Source: an uncultured Blautia sp.
GTDB taxonomy: Bacteria > Bacillota > Clostridia > Lachnospirales > Lachnospiraceae
DNA length: 18,529 nt
Reading direction: 5' to 3'
NCBI GenBank assembly: GCA_900553515.1
Contig: USDN01000057.1
Coordinates: 1 to 18,529 of the forward strand
Part shown: piece after piece, positions 1 to 7,384 of the stretch
Position numbering within the stretch: position 1 is the first letter of the stretch
Layout: each line of letters starts with the position of its first letter
Translations under genes and position numbers: made by a program
Notes under the pieces: model-generated
The model's database searches: none
Told to the model about the DNA's origin: nothing
Seen by the model: the letters and a program-made list of their open reading frames with translations, nothing else

Positions 1-2
1 TG

Positions 3-482
3 GTTGAGACTATCGGATGTTCCGGTATGACTCATTCCGCAGCTATGGCATCTGAAATCCTTCCGGGCCGTACTGTACTGGAAGCTCTGAACACAGACCT
101 TGTTTGTGACGCAATCAACACAGCTATGAGGGAACTGTTCCTTCAGATCGTTTATGGTCGTTCTCAGTCTGCATTTTCTGAGGATGGACTTCCGATCGGA
201 GCCGGACTTGAGGATCTTGGAAAAGGCCTTCGCTCTCAGGTTGGTACAATGTACGGAACTCTGAAAAAAGGACCTCGTTATCTGGAAATGGCAGAGGGTT
301 ATGTAACAGGTATCGCTCTTGATGAGGATGATGAGATCATTGGATATCAGTTCGTAAGCCTTGGAAAAATGACTGATTTCATCAAAAAAGGTGATGACCC
401 GAATACTGCATGGGAAAAAGCAAAAGGTCAGTATGGCCGTGTTGACGATGCTGTTAAGATCATCGACCCGAGAAAAGAGTGA
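3..482 (+). CDS. NifU-like iron-sulfur cluster scaffold protein, 5' partial
   Basis: The gene enters from the left edge; the first readable codon is at base 3 and 159 residues are visible before the TGA. The visible N-terminus reads VETIGCSGMTHSAAMASEIL and is followed by a GRTVLEAL segment. This resembles the conserved GC..(S)A.AS.....GkT..EAL block of the NifU_N/IscU scaffold family, in which the cysteine helps hold a nascent Fe-S cluster. The ATG at base 27 lies inside this block, so it is not the true start. The rest is a soluble acidic domain with a short lysine/aspartate-rich tail. The next gene starts 77 bases downstream on the same strand with no terminator between them, so the two are probably cotranscribed. 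Pairing of a NifU-like protein with a GGGtGRT protein suggests a joint role in metal-cluster handling; that role is inference. Family assignment is moderate because the match is short. Confidence 0.7.
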   Translation, partial: VETIGCSGMTHSAAMASEILPGRTVLEALNTDLVCDAINTAMRELFLQIVYGRSQSAFSEDGLPIGAGLEDLGKGLRSQVGTMYGTLKKGPRYLEMAEGYVTGIALDEDDEIIGYQFVSLGKMTDFIKKGDDPNTAWEKAKGQYGRVDDAVKIIDPRKE

Positions 483-559
483 TCACAGGATCTCACGACA
501 TTTTAATGCTGGATCATTGTGAGCAGCATATCAGATGAAAAAATCAGGAGGATAAGTAA

Positions 560-1570
560 ATGGCTTTATTTGAATCATACGAGAGACGAATTGATAAGAT
601 CAATTCTGTTTTAAACAGTTATGGAATTGCTTCCATCGAAGAAGCAGAAAAAATCACTAAAGATGCAGGTCTGAACGTTTATGATCAGATCAAAGGCATC
701 CAGCCGATCTGTTTTGAGAACGCTTGCTGGGCTTACATCGTAGGTGCAGCTATCGCTATCAAAAAAGGATGCAGAAGAGCAGCAGATGCAGCTGCAGCTA
801 TCGGAGAAGGACTTCAGGCTTTCTGTATTCCGGGATCCGTTGCAGATACACGTAAAGTAGGTCTTGGCCATGGTAACCTTGGCAAAATGCTCCTTGAAGA
901 GGAGACAGAGTGCTTTGCATTCCTGGCAGGTCATGAGTCTTTTGCAGCAGCTGAAGGTGCTATCGGTATCGCTGAAAAAGCAAACAAAGTTCGTCAGAAA
1001 CCACTTCGTGTTATCCTGAACGGTCTTGGAAAAGATGCAGCTCAGATCATCGCAAGAATCAATGGATTTACATATGTTGAGACAGAGTATGATCCATACA
1101 CAAACGAAGTTAAGGAAGTATTCCGTAAATCCTATTCTGAGGGACTTCGTGCAAAAGTTAACTGCTACGGTGCAAACAGTGTTCCGGAAGGCGTTGCTAT
1201 TATGTGGAAAGAGGGCGTAGACGTTTCTATCACAGGTAACTCTACAAACCCGACACGTTTCCAGCATCCGGTTGCAGGAACATACAAAAAAGAGTGCATC
1301 GAAAAAGGTAAAAAATACTTCTCTGTTGCATCCGGCGGTGGTACAGGACGTACTCTTCATCCGGACAACATGGCAGCAGGTCCTGCTTCCTACGGTATGA
1401 CAGATACACTTGGACGTATGCATTCTGACGCTCAGTTTGCAGGTTCTTCTTCTGTACCGGCTCACGTAGAAATGATGGGTCTGATCGGCGCAGGAAACAA
1501 CCCGATGGTTGGTATGACTGTTGCTGTTGCTGTTTCGATAGAGGAAGCTGCTAAAGAAGGCAAATTCTAA
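560..1570 (+). CDS. GGGtGRT-family protein
   Basis: This 336-residue soluble protein carries the motif that names its family, GGGTGRT, at residues 259-265 (in ASGGGTGRTLHPDNMAAGP). It also has a GLGHGNLGKM glycine-rich stretch at 101-110 and a conserved-looking C-terminal end (HVEMMGLIGAGNNPMVGMT, 302-320). Cysteines at 51, 56, 71, 89, 118, 202 and 246 could allow metal or cluster binding. No signal peptide or membrane segment is seen. The biochemical function of the family is not established as far as I know. Start choice is clear: AGGAGG at 546-551 lies 8 bases before the ATG. Codon use is biased to a few codons (many CTT, CGT, ATC, GCA), suggesting high expression. It follows the NifU-like gene by 77 bases and ends just before a strong terminator, so it is the last gene of that operon. 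Confidence 0.85.
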   Translation: MALFESYERRIDKINSVLNSYGIASIEEAEKITKDAGLNVYDQIKGIQPICFENACWAYIVGAAIAIKKGCRRAADAAAAIGEGLQAFCIPGSVADTRKVGLGHGNLGKMLLEEETECFAFLAGHESFAAAEGAIGIAEKANKVRQKPLRVILNGLGKDAAQIIARINGFTYVETEYDPYTNEVKEVFRKSYSEGLRAKVNCYGANSVPEGVAIMWKEGVDVSITGNSTNPTRFQHPVAGTYKKECIEKGKKYFSVASGGGTGRTLHPDNMAAGPASYGMTDTLGRMHSDAQFAGSSSVPAHVEMMGLIGAGNNPMVGMTVAVAVSIEEAAKEGKF

Positions 1571-1593
1571 GAAATAATATAAGCATTTAAACT

Positions 1594-1641
1594 AAAAAGT
1601 CTATGAACAGATGAATTATGATCTGTTCATAGACTTTTTTT
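1594..1641 (+). terminator. Bidirectional intrinsic terminator
   Basis: A 19-bp perfect stem (1594-1612 with 1621-1639, arms AAAAAGTCTATGAACAGAT and its complement) encloses an 8-base loop. It is followed by T residues on the plus strand and by a T-tract on the minus strand as well. It ends the GGGtGRT operon and can also stop the convergent tetR transcript, whose stop codon is at 1705. Confidence 0.92.
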
Positions 1642-1704
1642 AATTCATTAAGATGCGGTCAGACGCATGTGAAATATAACTTCCTATGGCAAGTCAGTAT
1701 GAAT

Positions 1705-2307
1705 TTATTCCCGAAACTGTATGAAAATTCCTTTAATGACTTCATAAAGTGGTTTTTTTATCTGTTCCAGAGACAGAGGCTGTTTGTAGAGGATCGTGTT
1801 ATAGCTGGTGCCGCTGACCAGTTCAATGATCATATACATCATCAGATCCGGTGTGCGGTAAGTGTGTGAAGCATGATCCAGCATGGTTTGGTAAATTGTG
1901 TATATGGAAGGTCTGTCATCACCAGGAGGAACAGCCAGAAAATCTGTGAAAAATCCCCAGCTTAGATGTTTGGACAGTAAAAGAACCAGATTATGATTCT
2001 GGGCAAACTGATCCAGAATATTGTCGATGATAAATAACACCTGTTCTTCAAAGTCTTTTAATTCTTTATGCTTTATCAATTCGTTACAGGCTGCCTGAAA
2101 TACCTGATTGGCTTTGTGGCTGATCAAATGGTTTCGGATATCGTATTTATCCTTAAAATACAGATAGAAAGTTCCTTTTGCCACTCCTGCTTTTTTTACA
2201 ATATCAGAAATGGAAGTTTTATTAAATCCATTATCGATAAATAATGTAAAAGCGGAATCCAACAGAGAATTTCTTTTCTGCTCTTTATTATTATCTACCT
2301 TGCTCAT
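1705..2307 (-). CDS. TetR/AcrR-family transcriptional regulator
   Basis: A 200-residue protein with a TetR N-terminal helix-turn-helix at about residues 12-58. The recognition region reads TSISDIVKKAGVAKGTFYLY and is followed by FKDKYD, which is typical of the family. The remaining 140 residues form the predicted all-helical ligand-binding and dimer domain, which is too variable to name a ligand. Start: revcomp AAGGAGG lies 8 bases upstream of the ATG. It is transcribed divergently from the MMPL transporter operon with 213 bases between the two start codons. That is the usual layout for a TetR repressor of an exporter operon, and three matching dyads cover the operon promoter. Repression of the MMPL operon is therefore inferred from position. 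No copy of that dyad is seen at the tetR promoter itself, so autorepression by the same site is not evident. Confidence 0.93.
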   Translation of the reverse strand: MSKVDNNKEQKRNSLLDSAFTLFIDNGFNKTSISDIVKKAGVAKGTFYLYFKDKYDIRNHLISHKANQVFQAACNELIKHKELKDFEEQVLFIIDNILDQFAQNHNLVLLLSKHLSWGFFTDFLAVPPGDDRPSIYTIYQTMLDHASHTYRTPDLMMYMIIELVSGTSYNTILYKQPLSLEQIKKPLYEVIKGIFIQFRE

Positions 2308-2329
2308 TTGTATTGCCTCCTTCGCTACA

Positions 2330-2359
2330 ATTATAGAGAGGAAAGCAGGGAAATGTCAA
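2330..2359 (-). promoter_or_regulatory. tetR promoter
   Basis: On the minus strand TTGACA (2354-2359) and TATAAT (2330-2335) are separated by 18 bases. Both boxes are perfect consensus and lie just upstream of the tetR ribosome binding site. Confidence 0.75.
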
Positions 2360-2410
2360 ACATCAAAAACAGGAAAAGGCAAATTCTGCATAATGCATAA
2401 AAAAATAAAA

Positions 2411-2480
2411 TGACCTTTAGTCACATTTGGTATTGACTAAAGGTCATTTTTGTGTTACAACAGTAAATGACCAAAGGTCA
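2411..2480 (+). promoter_or_regulatory. Three TGAC-N5-GTCA dyads: probable TetR operator array
   Basis: Three 13-bp dyads share the form TGAC-N5-GTCA: TGACCTTTAGTCA at 2411-2423, TGACTAAAGGTCA at 2434-2446 and TGACCAAAGGTCA at 2468-2480. Sites 1 and 2 are exact reverse complements of each other around a 10-base gap. Their centres lie 23 and 34 bases apart. Site 2 overlaps the likely -35 box and site 3 lies at the likely transcription start of the MMPL operon, a layout suited to repression. Assignment to the divergent TetR protein is inferred from adjacency. Confidence 0.75.
2433..2461 (+). promoter_or_regulatory. MMPL operon promoter (candidate)
   Basis: TTGACT (2433-2438) is followed after 17 bases by TACAAC (2456-2461), and TG-T directly upstream gives an extended -10. 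The -35 box is embedded in the second operator dyad. The -10 is imperfect, which suits a promoter read only when it is derepressed. Confidence 0.55.
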
Positions 2481-2520
2481 TAAATATGGTTTGGAAATTA
2501 CAGGAAAGGAAGAAAATAAA

Positions 2521-4590
2521 ATGGTAAAACTGGGAAGGAAGATTGTAAAATTTCGGATTCCGATTTTTATTCTGAGTTTATTGCTTCTGGTGCCATCTGC
2601 AATCGGGTATATAAATACCAGAGTGAATTATGATGTATTATATTATCTGCCAGATGATATTGAAACAATGAAAGGACAGGATATCCTGGTAGATGAATTT
2701 GGAACCGGAGCCTATTCTATGTTTATCTGCGAGGGTATGAAGAACAAAGATGTAGCGGCTCTGAAGAAAAAGATTGAAAATGTAGAACATGTTTCCAAAG
2801 TGGTATGGTACGACAGCTTTTCGGATTTAAGCGTTCCTGTGGAAATGCTGCCGGATAAAATACGAAGTGCGCTGTTTTCAGATGATTCCACCATGATGTT
2901 TATCATTTTTGAAACTACTACCTCAGCTGATGAAACCATGGATGCAATCGGAGATATCCGAAAGCTGGCCGGAAAGCAGTGCTTTGTCAGTGGAATGTCA
3001 GCGATTGTAACAGACACAAAGAATCTGGCAGAGTCAGAGGTTGCAATTTACGTGTTGATCGCTGTGGTATTATCCTGTATCGTACTGGCATTGACCATGG
3101 AATCCTATCTGATTCCATTCCTGTTTCTGGCAAGTATTGGTATTGCGATTCTTTATAATATGGGAACGAACATTTTTAAGGGTGAGATTTCCTATATTAC
3201 CAAGGCATTAAGTGCAGTACTTCAGTTGGGTGTGACTATGGATTATTCTATTTTTCTCTGGCACAGCTATCAGGAGCAGAGGAAGCTTTATGGAGATGAC
3301 CATAAGGAAGCCATGGCACAGGCAATTGCAGCTACCATCAAATCTGTTGTGGGAAGTTCTATAACGACGATCGCAGGATTCGTGGCGCTTTGCTTTATGA
3401 GTTTTACTCTTGGCCTGGATCTGGGAATTGTTATGGCAAAAGGGGTTATATTTGGCGTGATCTGCTGTGTTACAGTTCTTCCTGCCATGATCATGATTTT
3501 TGATAAAGCTCTGGAAAAAACAAAACACAAGCAGCTGATACCGGATTTTCCGAAAGTATCTGAATTTCTGGTAAAACATCATAAAGCTTTTGCCTTCCTC
3601 TGTGTAGCATTATTTATTCCATTTGCTTATTTCCAGGCTAATACGGCTGTTTATTACAATCTGGATTCCAGTCTGCCAAAAGATCTGGAATCTATCATGG
3701 CAAATGAAAAACTTCAGGAAGAATATCATATGGGTGCAGCCCACATGATCCTTATGGATAAAAATGTATCCAGTAAGGAAAAACATAAAATGATTAAAGA
3801 AATGGAACAGGTAGATGGTGTAAAGGAAGTTCTGGGACTGGAAAGTATAATCGGTCCGTCTTTGCCGGAAAGCATGATACCTCAGGATATTAAAGATATT
3901 CTGGAAAGTGACAATTATGAACTGATGCTGATTACCAATGAATATCAGACTGCTTCGGAAGAGGTAAATGCCCAGATCAATGATCTTAACAGTATCCTGA
4001 AGTCTTATGATAAGAACGGAATGCTGGTAGGTGAGGCTCCCTGTACCAAGGATCTGATCGAAATCACAGACCATGATTTTAAGGTTGTCAGTGCAGTTTC
4101 TATCATTGCTGTTTTTCTGATTATTTTGTTTGTATTTAAATCAATTACACTTCCAATAATTCTGGTATTGGTAATTGAGGGGGCAATTTTTATTAATATG
4201 GGAATTCCGTATCTTACCGGAACTGAACTGCCGTTTATTGCTTCAATCGTTATCGGAACTATTCAGCTGGGGGCAACTGTGGATTATGCGATTCTGATGA
4301 CCAGCCGTTATGAACAGGAGAGGGGCAGCGGAAAAAGTAAAAAAGAATCTATCAGCATTGCTTTGGAAAGCAGCATCCGTCCGGTAATGGTATCGGCATT
4401 CAGCTTTTTTGCAGCAACCTTTGGAGTTGGTATCTATTCTAAGATTGATATGATCAGCTCTTTGTGTCTGCTGATGGCAAGAGGAGCATTAATCAGTATG
4501 TGTGCGGTACTGTTGTTCTTGCCGGCTATGTACTGGATATTTGACAGAGTTATCTGTGCGACAAGTAAAAATTTCAAAGTTAGAAAATAG
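2521..4590 (+). CDS. MMPL/RND-family membrane transporter
   Basis: A 689-residue inner-membrane protein with the duplicated RND layout. TM1 is at about 12-30 and an extracytoplasmic domain at about 31-170, followed by a TM2-6 bundle (175-330). The second half repeats this, with a TM near 355-372, an external domain at 373-515 and a final TM bundle (520-676). The two halves carry GVTMDYSIFL (D241-Y242) and GATVDYAILM (D588-Y589). These Asp-Tyr pairs in TM4 and TM10 match the proton-relay pairs of mycobacterial MmpL3, so proton-driven transport is likely. The substrate is unknown; lipids, peptides or hydrophobic drugs are handled by relatives. I start at 2521 rather than at the in-frame ATG at 2467. 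The stretch AGGAAAGGA lies suitably upstream of 2521, whereas 2467 has no ribosome binding site and sits in an operator. The next gene begins 12 bases after its stop codon, so the pair is translationally linked. Confidence 0.88.
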   Translation: MVKLGRKIVKFRIPIFILSLLLLVPSAIGYINTRVNYDVLYYLPDDIETMKGQDILVDEFGTGAYSMFICEGMKNKDVAALKKKIENVEHVSKVVWYDSFSDLSVPVEMLPDKIRSALFSDDSTMMFIIFETTTSADETMDAIGDIRKLAGKQCFVSGMSAIVTDTKNLAESEVAIYVLIAVVLSCIVLALTMESYLIPFLFLASIGIAILYNMGTNIFKGEISYITKALSAVLQLGVTMDYSIFLWHSYQEQRKLYGDDHKEAMAQAIAATIKSVVGSSITTIAGFVALCFMSFTLGLDLGIVMAKGVIFGVICCVTVLPAMIMIFDKALEKTKHKQLIPDFPKVSEFLVKHHKAFAFLCVALFIPFAYFQANTAVYYNLDSSLPKDLESIMANEKLQEEYHMGAAHMILMDKNVSSKEKHKMIKEMEQVDGVKEVLGLESIIGPSLPESMIPQDIKDILESDNYELMLITNEYQTASEEVNAQINDLNSILKSYDKNGMLVGEAPCTKDLIEITDHDFKVVSAVSIIAVFLIILFVFKSITLPIILVLVIEGAIFINMGIPYLTGTELPFIASIVIGTIQLGATVDYAILMTSRYEQERGSGKSKKESISIALESSIRPVMVSAFSFFAATFGVGIYSKIDMISSLCLLMARGALISMCAVLLFLPAMYWIFDRVICATSKNFKVRK

Positions 4591-4602
4591 GAGGTTTTTA
4601 TC

Positions 4603-7308
4603 ATGAAGAGGAAAAATGTACAGGCGCTTCTGGTTGGTATGTCAATGATGATGTCAGTGATTTTACCTGCTTCTCCGGCAATGGCCGCTGTGGAAAATCA
4701 GACGGAAAAGGAACAGACCGTTTATGTAAATGCAGATGAAAATGGAAATACAGAAGAAGTGATTGTCAGCAACTGGCTGAAAAACAAGGGAAAAGAGAAA
4801 ACTCTTAAAGATAAAAGCAGTCTGGCAGAGATAGAAAATGTAAAAGGTGATGAAACTTTTCAGCAGAATGAAGATGGAACTCTTACCTGGAATACAGAGG
4901 GAGGAGATATTTACTACCAGGGTACAACAGGAAAGGAACTTCCGATTTCTGTAAGACTGACTTATTATCTGGACGGCAGAGAAATCCCGGCAGCTGAACT
5001 GGCTGGCAAAAGCGGAAAAGTAAAGATTCGGATTGATTACGAAAATACAGAAAAGAGAACAGAAAAAGTCAATGGTAAAAATGAGGAAATTTATACGCCG
5101 TTTATGATGATGACGGCTATGATCCTTCCGGCAGACACATTTACCAATGTGGAAATGGTAAATGGAAAAGTACTTTCTGATGGGAGCAATGATATTGCAG
5201 TAGGATATGGATTCCCGGGACTGGCAGACAGTCTGAAGCTTTCGGATATGGAAGAACTGGATGAGATTGAGATTCCGGATCATGTGGAACTGACTGCAGA
5301 TGTGAAGGATTTTTCACTGGGTATGACAGCAACAATTGCCACCACAGGTCTTCTGGAAGATCTGAACCTGGGAGATGCCACTGATACAGATGATTTAAAA
5401 GAGAAACTGGATACACTGACAGATTCTTCTGAAGCACTGGTAAAAGGAAGTAAAGAACTTCAGGAGGGGATTTCTACTTTGGACAGTTCCGCAGATACAT
5501 TTGTCAGTGGATTAAGCAGTGCAGACGATGGTGCTGGTCAGCTGAAAAACGGAATTGATACGATGAACAGTAAGAAGGGAGAACTTCTGGGAGGAATATC
5601 AAAACTGACTGCAGGAATGAGTTCTCTGAAAAGCGGCGCCGGTCAGCTGCAGAAAGGTGTAAGTGCTTATACAAGCGGTGCCGCTCAATTAGAGAATGGT
5701 ATTGACCAGGCAGCCAAAGGTGTATCTGAACTGAACAGCGGAATTGAAACACTGAATGAAAAAAAGAGCATTCTTATTAACGGTGTGGAACAGCTGAGTA
5801 CAGGGGGGACAAAACTGGAAGAAGGAACAAAAAATCTTCAGCAGGGCGTGCAGGCGTATACTGCAGGAACAGCAGCTCTGGATCAGGGGATTGGTCAGCT
5901 GAAAAGTGAACTCGACCAGTCGATGGAGCAGGTATCTCAGCTTCCACAGGCAGTACAGGGTCTGACAGCAGGAGCAGATCAGCTGATCCAGGGAGCCGGA
6001 ACCTTGCAGCAGGGAATGTCACAGGCCGAAGCAGCAGCCGGAAAACTGGGAGACAGTGTCAATGGTTTAAAGGGTGCCGCACAGACAGTAGGAGACTTAA
6101 GCGGTCAGGCTGCAGGATTGATCGGGAATTTGATCGATAGTCAGTCTGCACCTCAGGTAGACACAAATTCCGTAAATGAACAGGCAAATGCGGCGATTGC
6201 TCAGGAAAATGCACTGGTAAATGAACAGGCAAACGCACAGGCCAATCAGCAGCAGAGCAGTAATGTAGCAGCAGCTCTGGATGCAGCTGGTATCCCGGAA
6301 GAGCAAAAACAGGCGGTACTGGCAAATTTAGGAGGGATTGGAGTTTCTGTAGGTGTCCAGACATCTGCCAATATTAACGTACCGATAACTGGCGGTGATA
6401 CTGGCGGTGCAGATGCGGCGATTCAGGGACTGCAGCAAATCCAGGCAGCAATAAATGCTGTAAACGGACAGATCCCCAGTGCAGATGCGGCACTTTCAGA
6501 AGCACAGGCACAGCTCAATACGATGAAAGAAGGTACAGCCAATGCAGCTGCAGGAGCAGAAACTTTGAAAAAAGGAGCACAGACCTTGACAGAAGCAATG
6601 AAATCAGCAGGAGACCTGACTGTTCTTTCTGACAAGCTTCAGAAAGCAGTGGAGCAATTAAAAGCAGGAAGTTCAGAACTGGTTTCAAAAAATGAAGAAT
6701 TAAATGCAGGTGTTTCTTCAGCAGCGGAAGGATCTGCAGCTTTAAATACCGGAATCCAGCAGCTTTCAGCAGGAGCAGGACAGCTCAGTGGAGGTATCGG
6801 TCAGCTGGCAGACGGAAGCAAGGCTTTGAATATCGGTGCTCAGCAGCTTAAGAAAGGGATTAAGGTTCTGACAGCCAATAATGATTCTTTAAATAACGGA
6901 GCAGCACAGCTGGCTCAGGGAAGTACAGAACTCTTGAAAGGAGGAAATGCACTGGCAGCAGGAGGCAATACATTAAGCGATGGTATTTCTCAGCTTGCAT
7001 CAGGCGCGTCAGCTTTAAAAGATGGAACTGCCAGGCTGGCAGACGGTGGAAAAGAGCTGAAGAGTGGGACTACAAAGCTGAAAGATGGATCTACGAAATT
7101 AAAAGACGGAATGGAAAAGTTTGACGAAGAGGGAATACAGAAGATCACTGAAATGCTGGATAGTGATGTAAAAACAGTCCTGGAAAGAATAAAGGCAGTA
7201 GAAAACGCAGACAGATCCTATAAAGCTTTTGATGGCCAGGATGACAGTATGGATGGAAAGGTAAAATTTGTAATTGAAACCAGTGGAATCGAAGCAGAAG
7301 AGTCATGA
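4603..7308 (+). CDS. Exported xxxLxxG heptad-repeat protein (MMPL partner)
   Basis: A 901-residue protein with a clear signal peptide. Residues 2-4 are KRK, followed by a hydrophobic core and ASPAMA, so cleavage is likely after A28. Residues 30-255 form a beta-rich acidic/lysine-rich domain. After that come dozens of heptads of the form xxxLxxG (LKSGAGQL, LNSGIETL and similar) in two blocks, about 275-505 and 610-860. They are split by a Gln/Asn/Ala-rich segment (about 512-605). The heptads are the type seen in YhgE/Pip-like proteins and predict a long rod. Unlike YhgE, no C-terminal membrane segment, LPxTG motif or lipobox is present, and I see no cysteine. AGGAGG overlaps the preceding stop, 12 bases before this ATG, so coupling to the MMPL transporter is tight. 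I infer a cell-wall-space partner of that transporter; direct function is unknown. A terminator follows. Confidence 0.85.
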   Translation: MKRKNVQALLVGMSMMMSVILPASPAMAAVENQTEKEQTVYVNADENGNTEEVIVSNWLKNKGKEKTLKDKSSLAEIENVKGDETFQQNEDGTLTWNTEGGDIYYQGTTGKELPISVRLTYYLDGREIPAAELAGKSGKVKIRIDYENTEKRTEKVNGKNEEIYTPFMMMTAMILPADTFTNVEMVNGKVLSDGSNDIAVGYGFPGLADSLKLSDMEELDEIEIPDHVELTADVKDFSLGMTATIATTGLLEDLNLGDATDTDDLKEKLDTLTDSSEALVKGSKELQEGISTLDSSADTFVSGLSSADDGAGQLKNGIDTMNSKKGELLGGISKLTAGMSSLKSGAGQLQKGVSAYTSGAAQLENGIDQAAKGVSELNSGIETLNEKKSILINGVEQLSTGGTKLEEGTKNLQQGVQAYTAGTAALDQGIGQLKSELDQSMEQVSQLPQAVQGLTAGADQLIQGAGTLQQGMSQAEAAAGKLGDSVNGLKGAAQTVGDLSGQAAGLIGNLIDSQSAPQVDTNSVNEQANAAIAQENALVNEQANAQANQQQSSNVAAALDAAGIPEEQKQAVLANLGGIGVSVGVQTSANINVPITGGDTGGADAAIQGLQQIQAAINAVNGQIPSADAALSEAQAQLNTMKEGTANAAAGAETLKKGAQTLTEAMKSAGDLTVLSDKLQKAVEQLKAGSSELVSKNEELNAGVSSAAEGSAALNTGIQQLSAGAGQLSGGIGQLADGSKALNIGAQQLKKGIKVLTANNDSLNNGAAQLAQGSTELLKGGNALAAGGNTLSDGISQLASGASALKDGTARLADGGKELKSGTTKLKDGSTKLKDGMEKFDEEGIQKITEMLDSDVKTVLERIKAVENADRSYKAFDGQDDSMDGKVKFVIETSGIEAEES

Positions 7309-7346
7309 TCTTTCTTAGGTCTGTTATGTCTGATCCGTATTTCCTG

Positions 7347-7384
7347 GAAACAGCCTCTGATATGAATCAGAGGCTGTTTCTTTT
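7347..7384 (+). terminator. Intrinsic terminator of the MMPL operon
   Basis: A perfect 15-bp stem (7347-7361 with 7366-7380, arm GAAACAGCCTCTGAT) with a 4-base loop is followed by TTTT. The minus-strand side lacks a T-tract, so it works mainly on the plus strand. It overlaps the last codons and stop of the convergent MATE gene. Confidence 0.85.

Noticed and set aside
611..1465. 284-codon antisense open frame opposite the GGGtGRT gene
   Set aside because: It is cysteine/serine-rich with no recognisable domain. It mirrors the strong codon bias of the real gene and lacks a ribosome binding site.
2467..2520. Earlier in-frame ATG for the MMPL gene at 2467
   Set aside because: No ribosome binding site precedes it, and it falls inside the third operator dyad at the likely transcription start. 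AGGAAAGGA precedes 2521 instead.
4663..6635. Several antisense open frames opposite the heptad-repeat gene
   Set aside because: They are by-products of the repetitive composition; none has a domain or a plausible start.
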